NCBI GenBank assembly: GCA_916048095.2
Contig: OU696571.1
Location: 4,620,001 to 4,684,000, forward strand
Direction: 5' to 3'
Length of the DNA: 64,000 nucleotides
Source: Sacculina carcini
Taxonomy: Eukaryota > Arthropoda > Thecostraca > Sacculinidae
Below the pieces are notes generated by a model. It was not told where the DNA came from, searched no databases, and worked only from the letters and a program-made list of their open reading frames with translations. Positions within the stretch are counted from its first letter, which is position 1. Every line of letters starts with the position of its first letter. This document shows positions 57,663-64,000 of this stretch, in pieces. A program made the position numbers and the translations under genes.

Positions 57663-57820
57663 TGTATGATAAAGCGTGGTTACAAGCGGACACGTACAAT
57701 AGGGTAACAACGTCACGACCTGCACACAACCACTCGAGAAACATAGAACGATTCGTAGCGGGTAGCGTCATCCACGCTAGCCGCGCCCGCGCCCTCTGGG
57801 CGGGGCAGCATCACACTACA
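57663..57820 (-). repeat. 3' LTR of gypsy element
   Basis: In element sense begins TGTAGTGTGATGCTGCC and ends TTTATCATACA (TG...CA rule obeyed). Base-for-base identical to 62329-62486 as far as I can compare by eye. Confidence 0.96.
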
Positions 57821-58340
57821 TCTCCCCTCCAAGCGGCGGAAGGGGGGCGCTGCTGGTCCTGCAGACGTAGTCGCTCAGGTGCGGCGGCGGTCTGCGGGTT
57901 CGGTCGCTTCGGCGAGGGTTTGGTGTATGTGGAGCCTCTGATGTTCCGCTCACATCCTCCCCCGGCGGCGGCGCGGGTCCGCTGCTGCTGCTGGTCTCTC
58001 GCGGCGGTTGCGGCGGCGACAGCTGTGGGCAAGGCAGGCACATGGCCTCTGGCCGCGCTGCGCTGACGAATGGTGGCGGCGTCACTTCGGAGGCGGGTGC
58101 GCTGACTGCTGGCCGCAGGTGGCGGCGGTTACGCCAGTAGAGACCGCCATGCGGTAAGCGTACCGCGTACTGGCGGCGACGACCAGTGACAGCGACCACG
58201 CCAGTCCGGTCCCAGCGGCCTGTCGTCGGGTCCTGGAGAGCCACTGTAGTGCCGGGCGATAACGGCGGCAGTGGTCTGGCTGACCGATTGTAGTTGGTGA
58301 TCTGCCTGACGTGCGCGGCCGCTGCTCGGAGATCACACTA
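57816..58340 (-). CDS. Integrase C-terminal segment after the TAG
   Basis: Continues the integrase frame downstream of the TAG (58338-58340). It carries AAAHVRQITNYNRSARPLP, then a small beta-barrel-like module (PGTTVALQDPTTGRW, VTGRRRQYAVRLPHGG) typical of gypsy integrase C-termini. A Pro/Ser-rich tail ends ...PPLGGEM with a stop that overlaps the first bases of the 3' LTR. Reached only if the TAG is suppressed or absent in sibling copies. Confidence 0.75.
57821..57830 (-). promoter_or_regulatory. Polypurine tract (plus-strand primer)
   Basis: In element sense GGAGGGGAGA abuts the 3' LTR directly. This is the expected RNase H-resistant primer for second-strand synthesis. It is at the same time coding sequence for the integrase tail. 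Confidence 0.85.
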
Positions 58341-59228
58341 AGCGGTGGACGGCTGCCATTCAGGCAGGAACGCGCGAGGATGCGCGGGGACGGCAGACGA
58401 CACGGGGCGACCGTACAGCAGCTGCGCAGGCGAGCGGCCGTCGGCACCAGGCGCGTTACACATCTCCAGCAGGCCGGCAACGAACGCGTCCGTGTTGAGG
58501 TCCCCGTCGTGGGCCGACTTCTGGATGAGTCGCTTCACCCGCTTGACAGCGGACTCGGCGTGCCCATTAGAGGACGGGAAGCGTGGACTGGAGAGTCGGT
58601 GACGGACACGCCAATGTCGCAGGAACTCGGCAGTGAGACGCGCAGTGAACTGCGGGCCGCCGTCCGACGACAATATGGACGGTACGCCCGTGGCGACAAA
58701 CACGCGCCGAAACAGCTTCACCAGCTGATGAGCAGACGCGTCAAGGCCACATTCAAACACCAGCGGCCAGTTGGAGAATCGGTCGGCGTATACGAGGAAC
58801 GTTTTCCCCGCATGGTAGAAGAAATCTGCCGACACCGATTCGAAGGGCCGTGTCGGGCGCGGTTCCGCCATGTATGGCTCTTTCTGCTGAGAGTCCTTGT
58901 ATTCGAGACACTCTTGGCATGACGAAACGGCCATGGCGATGTCGTTATTAAGGCCAGGCCAGAATACAGTCTGGCGGGCGCGTTGAACCGTCCTGACCTG
59001 CCCCTGATGGCTTTCGTGGAGGCGGCGGAGGGTATCTTTTCGCAGGCGCTTGGGCACAAGCAGACGGCAGCCGACCAAAATCAGGCCATGGTCCGCAGTG
59101 AGCTGGTCGCGCACACCCCAGTACTGGTGAAGGCTGGACGGTAGGAGATGCTTATGCTGAGGAAAGCCGTCTAGCACGTACGGCATCAGCTGACGGCACT
59201 CGTCGTCCGCGAGAGACGCAGCTCGCAC
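58338..59228 (-). CDS. Gypsy integrase (zinc-binding and catalytic domains)
   Basis: Open frame of 296 codons; its listed first codon is a GTG, and no native ATG is expected because it should be made from the upstream frame. The HHCC finger (LHESHQGQ ... SSCQECLEY) precedes the DDE core: SADFFYHAGKTFLVYADRFSNW, LSSDGGPQF and SNGHAESAVKRVK. The frame is offset by -1 from the RT frame and overlaps it at 59186-59228, with equivalent coding readable up to an A5 run (59280-59284, T5 in sense). It ends at TAG 58338-58340, before the C-terminal module. Confidence 0.92.
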   Translation of the reverse strand: MRAASLADDECRQLMPYVLDGFPQHKHLLPSSLHQYWGVRDQLTADHGLILVGCRLLVPKRLRKDTLRRLHESHQGQVRTVQRARQTVFWPGLNNDIAMAVSSCQECLEYKDSQQKEPYMAEPRPTRPFESVSADFFYHAGKTFLVYADRFSNWPLVFECGLDASAHQLVKLFRRVFVATGVPSILSSDGGPQFTARLTAEFLRHWRVRHRLSSPRFPSSNGHAESAVKRVKRLIQKSAHDGDLNTDAFVAGLLEMCNAPGADGRSPAQLLYGRPVSSAVPAHPRAFLPEWQPSTA

Positions 59229-62200
59229 CGCCTCCAGAGTGGTGTCGACTGGCGATGTGCGGCGGCCTTCATCGTCCTCAAAAATCCAGACGAAGAGTCG
59301 TCCACGTCCGCGTCAGCACCGGCCAGCTGGGAGGGTGCGCGTGACAGGGCGTCGGCGATGTTGTGCTGTGCTCCTGGCCTCCAGCTGGCGACAAAGGTCA
59401 GGTGCAGTAGACGCTGACGCATGCGCTGCAGACGAGGATTGCAGATGTCTCCGAGCGCCTTTTCGTTCAGGATGGGCACCAGCGGCTTGTGGTCGGTGAC
59501 CACATTGAAGGTGGGCAGGCCAGCCAGATATTGGTGGCATTTCTGGCAGGCCCACACCACGGCCAACATCTCCAGCTCGCAGACGGCATAACGGCTCTCC
59601 GTGTCGGAGACGAATCGCGACCCACACTGGATGAGCTGCCAGCGGCCCTGGTCGTCCCGCTGGCGGAGCACAAACCCGAGGCCTTTCTGTCTTGCCGCGT
59701 CCGTCTCCAACATGGTGGGCCTTGTCGGGTCGAAGTGGCCAAGCACGGGCGGGCTGGCCAACGCGCGTTTTACGGCCGTGAAAGCAGCGTCGTGTTGTGA
59801 CGACCACTGCCACTCGACGCCTTTGCGGAGCAGCTGACGCAGGGGCTCGGCAGCGGAAGCGATGGCGTCAGAGAAGTCGCCAAACTGATTCGCCAAGCCC
59901 AAGAACGACCGCAGTGAGGTCAGGTCCGTCGGTGTAGGGAAGTCAGCCAGGGCCCGAATTTTCTTCTCGTCGATGGTAAATCCGGAGGACGTGATGTGGA
60001 AGCCACAGAAATTGGCGGCAGGGGCCGCGAAGACAAACTTTTTCCGGTTCAAAGTGACGCCGGCGTCGTCACAGCGCTGCAGTAGTTGCCAGACTCGCTG
60101 CAGATGGTCGTCGTAGCTGGCAGTGTGCACCAACACGTCGTCAACAATCTTGCACGAGTCCGCTAAGCCAGCCAAGGCGACGTCGCCGCGCCGGTTGAAC
60201 TCGTCGCCGCTTGACACCAGGCCCATTTTGGCCCGGCAGAACCTGAACCGACCCCACGGCGTGATGAAAGTGGTGAGGTCTCGGTCCTCGCGGCGCAGGG
60301 GCACCTGAAAGTAGCCCTGTAGGGCGTCCACCTGGGTGAACCACCGGTTGCCGAGGCCCATGCTGGCTACGGCCTCGACAGGCGAGCGAACCGGATGAGT
60401 CGGTCGGCGGACGAAACGATTGAGACGGGTAAAGTCCACCGTGAGGCGGCAACCGTTGGGCGTGCCGTCCGCATTTCGTTTGCCGACCACGACAATGGGC
60501 GAGCACCAGTCAGTCGGGTGGGACACCGGCTCAATGACGCTCTGCTGCTGCAGCTGCTCCAGCTGCTGTTGTGCCTGGGCGCGGTGGCAGAATGGCACAG
60601 AACGAGGGGCGGTCACATTGTTGGGCACGGCATCATCTCGGAGGTCAATCCGCATTGCACCGCCAGTCATCTCGCGGAGGGGACCGTCCGTAGAGAACAC
60701 GCGAGTGAAGGCCGCCAACAATTGCTCGCTGTGTGCCCGTCGCTCTGCAGCGGTAGGCTGTGCCGCGCTGGTCCAGCGAGGGCAATGTCGCGGCATCGGG
60801 ACTGACGGTCCTGCGGTCACCTGCTGTAGATGCTGCTCGCGTGACATCTGGCGCGGAAATGCGCGGTGCAGCAGGCGCAGTTCCACTGCGTCCCGCCAAC
60901 AGAGCAGAGGGCGCCGCACTGACGGCACCACGTACACTGTGGAGCGGCAAGAAGCGTCGCCAAGTCGCAGCAGCGCCTCGAATGTAACCAAACACCGCAG
61001 TGGCTGGCCGTTGGCGACCCGCAGGCGCGACGGCGGTGGACATAAGCTCTTGGCGGCTACCCCGAGCTGCTGCGCGACTACAGCATCTACTACGGAGACA
61101 TCGGCCCCAGAATCACAGCGCCATGTTATTTTGCGCGGTTGGTGCCCCCCCACGGAAACGGTTAGGCCCACGGTGGTCAAACGGGTGCGTTCAGCACGAT
61201 CAAAAATATCACCGATATACAATGTGTCTTGTGTATTTTCGTCGTTCACAACACCATCGTTTGCATCACAGCCAACATATTCGACGAAGATGTTTCGGCG
61301 GCGGCCCGCGCCGGACTGGGACGCACGGCATGCACGCGCGTAGTGGCCGCGCTTTCCGCATCGGCGACAGACGCAGTCAGCAGCGCGGCATGGCGCCGTC
61401 TGGTGTCTTTGGCCGCAGCGATCGCATGCAGAGCCGTTGCCACCATCAGCTGACTGCCGGTTCGGTTGGTCGCGCATGCGCAGTGGTTGACGGTCATGCT
61501 GGTCGCGCATGCGCAGTGGTTGACGGTCATGCTGGTCGCGCATGCGCAGTGGCTGCCGGCCGAACTGCTCGCGCATGCGCAGTGGTTGACGGCGCACGGC
61601 GGCGACCTCTGTACGGATGGTGGCCGAACTAGCCACATCGGGCGTGGCTCGCTGCATGGCCACAACATCATGGCGGACGCACTCCGCTGACTCGCAAATT
61701 TTGACTGCCCTCTCCAGCGACAATTCGTTGTGGGCAACCTGCAGCAGCTGGTGCAGGGCAGTGGAGTCAGCGGTCCCCATGACGATCTGGTCGCGAATGC
61801 GCTCATCGCGGCAACTGCTGCAGAAATCGCAGCAGGCCGCAATCTCACGCAGGGAGAGCACGAAGTCACCCACCTTCTCCCCTTCGTGCTGGCGGCGGGA
61901 GAAAAAATGCCGGCGCTGCACTAACACCTGTTGACGTGACCGCTGGTGGTTTTCCAGCAGCTCAATGCAGGCTGGCAGATCAGCGTCCGCCGGCAGAGCC
62001 ACAGAGTGTCGGATGATGCGGCACCACTCATCGTCCAGCAGTGTGGTGAGCAGCGCTTGTTGCTGGGCTGGGCTGAGTTTTTCGCTGCCAGATAACGTGC
62101 CATGAGCCAGCACTCGTTCCTTCCACGCTGTGAACCCAGCTGCAGTCGTGTCGTGGGACAGGCGGGCTGGCGGCGGGGCATTCACCCGGGGAGCCACAGC

Positions 62201-62329
62201 AGGTGCACCGGCGGGGGCTGCCGGTTCCAGCTGCTGCCGGGCGAGCATGCTTACCAGCGATGTCAACTGGTCCAGCTGTCGTTGCTGACTTTCCAGAAGA
62301 GCCTGCTGAGTCTCAGTCGGCTGCGCCAT
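59186..62329 (-). CDS. Gypsy Gag-protease-RT-RNase H polyprotein
   Basis: 1047 codons from the ATG of MAQPTETQQ, whose A is the last LTR base. Order (residues from this Met): capsid-like helical region about 60-220; QPLRMRDQ-type repeats about 248-292; cysteine knuckles about 302-335 (CDRCGQRHQTAPC, CRRCGKRGHYARAC); aspartic protease DSGADVSVV at 406-414; RT about 580-750 with WFTQVDALQGY, MGLVSSGDEF and the catalytic KIVDD (usually F/YVDD or YIDD); RNase H from about 870 (METD-like LETDA, ELEML, VTDHKPL, ADALSR). Gag and Pol are in one frame. The last ~35 codons are out of frame with integrase. Confidence 0.94.
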   Translation of the reverse strand: MAQPTETQQALLESQQRQLDQLTSLVSMLARQQLEPAAPAGAPAVAPRVNAPPPARLSHDTTAAGFTAWKERVLAHGTLSGSEKLSPAQQQALLTTLLDDEWCRIIRHSVALPADADLPACIELLENHQRSRQQVLVQRRHFFSRRQHEGEKVGDFVLSLREIAACCDFCSSCRDERIRDQIVMGTADSTALHQLLQVAHNELSLERAVKICESAECVRHDVVAMQRATPDVASSATIRTEVAAVRRQPLRMREQFGRQPLRMRDQHDRQPLRMRDQHDRQPLRMRDQPNRQSADGGNGSACDRCGQRHQTAPCRAADCVCRRCGKRGHYARACRASQSGAGRRRNIFVEYVGCDANDGVVNDENTQDTLYIGDIFDRAERTRLTTVGLTVSVGGHQPRKITWRCDSGADVSVVDAVVAQQLGVAAKSLCPPPSRLRVANGQPLRCLVTFEALLRLGDASCRSTVYVVPSVRRPLLCWRDAVELRLLHRAFPRQMSREQHLQQVTAGPSVPMPRHCPRWTSAAQPTAAERRAHSEQLLAAFTRVFSTDGPLREMTGGAMRIDLRDDAVPNNVTAPRSVPFCHRAQAQQQLEQLQQQSVIEPVSHPTDWCSPIVVVGKRNADGTPNGCRLTVDFTRLNRFVRRPTHPVRSPVEAVASMGLGNRWFTQVDALQGYFQVPLRREDRDLTTFITPWGRFRFCRAKMGLVSSGDEFNRRGDVALAGLADSCKIVDDVLVHTASYDDHLQRVWQLLQRCDDAGVTLNRKKFVFAAPAANFCGFHITSSGFTIDEKKIRALADFPTPTDLTSLRSFLGLANQFGDFSDAIASAAEPLRQLLRKGVEWQWSSQHDAAFTAVKRALASPPVLGHFDPTRPTMLETDAARQKGLGFVLRQRDDQGRWQLIQCGSRFVSDTESRYAVCELEMLAVVWACQKCHQYLAGLPTFNVVTDHKPLVPILNEKALGDICNPRLQRMRQRLLHLTFVASWRPGAQHNIADALSRAPSQLAGADADVDDSSSGFLRTMKAAAHRQSTPLWRRCELRLSRTTSAVS
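61463..61592 (-). repeat. 33-bp in-frame repeats in gag
   Basis: Four near-perfect units containing CGCGCATGCGCAGTGG-like text encode QPLRMRDQ(H/P)(D/N)R. Each carries the palindrome GCGCATGCGC. The repeats lie between capsid and zinc knuckles and are basic, suggesting an RNA-binding spacer. Confidence 0.92.
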
Positions 62330-62486
62330 GTATGATAAAGCGTGGTTACAAGCGGACACGTACAATAGGGTAACAACGTCACGACCTGCACACAACCACT
62401 CGAGAAACATAGAACGATTCGTAGCGGGTAGCGTCATCCACGCTAGCCGCGCCCGCGCCCTCTGGGCGGGGCAGCATCACACTACA
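62329..62486 (-). repeat. 5' LTR of gypsy element
   Basis: Same 158-bp sequence as the 3' LTR. It ends CATACA in element sense; the following bases TGGCGCAGC start with TGG, as a primer-binding site would, and are already gag codons 1-4. Confidence 0.96.
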
Positions 62487-62704
62487 CTAATAACCAGAAA
62501 AATAAGAAAAGGTAACCTGACGATAGAAAAGTAACCTAAAAGCAAAAAAGTAACCTAACGACAAAAAAGTAACTTTTGGTAACCTAATAACTTTTTTAAT
62601 AATTATCGTACACAACTTTTTCTTGCAGTTTTAGGTAGCTTATGAAAAACTGACCTTTAGGTCAAAAAGTAACTTTATTAACTTTTGACAGCCCTACTTA
62701 TATC

Positions 62705-64000
62705 TCTAGAACCATAAGTCCGATTAACATGCATTTTTATTGTTGGGTAGCCTCATCCTTCCTGCCTGTAACAGTTTTGTTTTCCAGTGATGATAGTTCT
62801 AATGGAGCAGGCCTCTTAACGTTGTGCGCCGCGATAACGCTTGATGTCCGATTCCAAACAGTAGTTTTGTTGAAACAATGTATTTCGTCGTTGCAGTTCT
62901 TAGCTCTATCGTCCTAACCTTATATTCAATGTTCTATCCTATCTGTTCTCTTGTGCTCCATACTGCCGCTGCTCTTCTATTCCTATCTCCATACTGCCGC
63001 TGCTCTTCTATCTCTATATCCCTCCTCTCTATCCCATATCTCGACTGCCGCTGCTCTTCTATTCCTATATCCATCCCGAATGGTGAAAACACTGTGCTTA
63101 TATAGTGCTAGCTAGCGCCGCCTACTTCATTCTGCAGCTCCAAGTTGTGCACGACCTCATTAGTTACGAACCACAAGGTCACCACAATGCAACACGCCCG
63201 GCACACGCACATAGCTTTACACACTGGTGTGAGTGATATATGTGTGTGCACGTGCTGCCCTGCTGTCTCTCAAGGTCTTGCAGTTGTGTGTGTGTGTGCC
63301 TACGTGTGTGCAACCAATGCTGTGTTCTGTATGCTGACCTATTCTGGTGATGTATGTGTTTATGTGTGTGTGCGCGTGCAACCACTACTTTCTATTCTAT
63401 CATCTATCTTATGCTATTTCTAATACACAACATGCAATATACAATGTTCCAAAATAGACGATTACAAAACTAAGAATATAAGATATATATATATATAACA
63501 CCGCAAAATATAAAACATTGTTACATCACAACTGCGAGGTCAATCGAGCGAATGCGAGCCACTAGAGCTTATACACGGCCATTCTATTGTGTGGTCAGAA
63601 GTGGGCTTTCATTGGAGACGTGTGATGATCTTCATCTGACGAGTATTTGTACAATTGAGCCCCGCGATTGTTCTTTATTTGCACGCGTTCCGATGAGTAC
63701 TTGGCTTCTTGGTACCTCGTACATGGTGGATGATTTCGGCTGATGTTGTTCACAGATGTCATCGCGCAGATATACGTAATCAGGATACTGTTGTCAGCTT
63801 TTTTCACTTCGGAGTTTGACTTGATCGGTGTCACGCATGAATGCTCACGGTAGTTTTTCACATTGTAGATCACCATGTACATATTCTAATGTCATTCCCC
63901 CAACGGTAATGAGCAACTTTACTGCGTCGATCGTTTATGTTTTTATAGTTCTGGACAATCGGTCGATTTTCACTTGCTTTTCAGTGTCGTGTATCAGCGT
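62705..64000. other. No recognisable gene; low-complexity patches
   Basis: CTGCCGCTGCTCTTCTAT is tandemly repeated with variation at about 62964-63062 (three to four copies, 37-55 bp apart). Irregular TG tracts lie at 63238-63380 and a TATA run at 63482-63496. A 95-codon minus frame at 63595-63882 shows no domain. Confidence 0.45.

Larger units (their letters stand above)
57663..62486 (-). mobile_element. Complete Ty3/gypsy LTR retrotransposon
   Basis: 4824 bp, coding on the minus strand: two 158-bp LTRs with identical sequence, a 5-bp target duplication, polypurine tract, gag-protease-RT-RNase H frame, and integrase in a second frame. It is nested in the hAT-like element at 56636-62696. Identical LTRs point to recent insertion. 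It is GC-rich relative to its AT-rich host context. Two breaks to a single polyprotein exist: a frame change before integrase and an in-frame TAG within integrase. Confidence 0.97.
56636..62696. mobile_element. hAT-like element (family I) split by a gypsy insertion
   Basis: Termini TAGGGCTGTCAAAAAAGTAACC and AACTTTTGACAGCCCTA are inverted repeats, flanked by the identical octamer cttatatc at 56628-56635 and 62697-62704. The subterminal zones on both sides are packed with AAAAGTAACCTAA units (56650-56880 and 62510-62600). Removing the nested LTR element leaves about 1.23 kb without a transposase frame, so non-autonomous. Confidence 0.9.

Noticed and set aside
60420..61632. Antisense frames of 210-307 codons across the gypsy element
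   Set aside because: Arg/Ala-rich shadows of a GC-rich coding strand; the minus strand carries the recognisable domains.

Overview
The window is metazoan genomic DNA that is poor in genes and dominated by repeats. It contains no prokaryotic operons, rRNA or CRISPR. The animal affinity follows from the mobile-element mix: CR1/L2-type LINEs with a PHD finger in ORF1, a LINE with a 2A-like peptide, a tRNA-derived SINE, a Ty3/gypsy LTR element and several hAT-like non-autonomous families. Very frequent long (CA)n/(TG)n arrays add to this. An aquatic invertebrate is my best guess, but I cannot name the lineage from sequence alone.

Layout. 1-13.6 kb: AC/TG and CATA arrays, two AT-rich minisatellites, several MITEs (3.6, 4.65, 8.9, 10.3, 12.2 kb), a tRNA-like SINE (11.76-12.05 kb) and a minisatellite that switches orientation at 13.3 kb. 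13.6-24 kb: a 1.44-kb hAT-like element with target-site duplication (14.0-15.4 kb), more MITEs and microsatellites. 24-28.7 kb: two related, broken LINEs (family A); one is interrupted by a 792-bp hAT-like element and the other lies between CATACA arrays. 30.2-30.55 kb: a very long TG tract. 31-41 kb: three pieces of LINE family B, one nearly full length with PHD plus zinc-knuckle ORF1, endonuclease and a gutted reverse transcriptase. Between them sits a small secreted cysteine-rich protein gene candidate (34.0-34.65 kb). 41.8-43.05 kb: an open frame for a 414-residue acidic protein with four copies of a 26-residue motif, the best host-gene candidate. 44.2-48.1 kb: a nearly intact LINE (family C) with a 2A-like motif. 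48.2-49.8 kb: second copy of the 14-kb hAT-like element, inverted. 50.0-50.4 kb: partial duplicate of the 414-residue gene. 50.7-53.8 kb: MITEs. 54.3-55.5 kb: family C LINE with a 5' inversion. 56.6-62.7 kb: a hAT-like element split by a complete 4.8-kb Ty3/gypsy element with sequence-identical 158-bp LTRs. 62.7-64 kb: nothing recognised.

The genes do not form a pathway. The coherent story is transposon layering. Eight-base target duplications can be read around most hAT-like copies, the LTR element sits inside one of them, another sits inside a LINE, and one LINE carries the structural trace of twin priming. Two open frames look like host genes: the four-motif acidic protein, whose motif copies differ mainly at synonymous sites, and the two-module cysteine protein.
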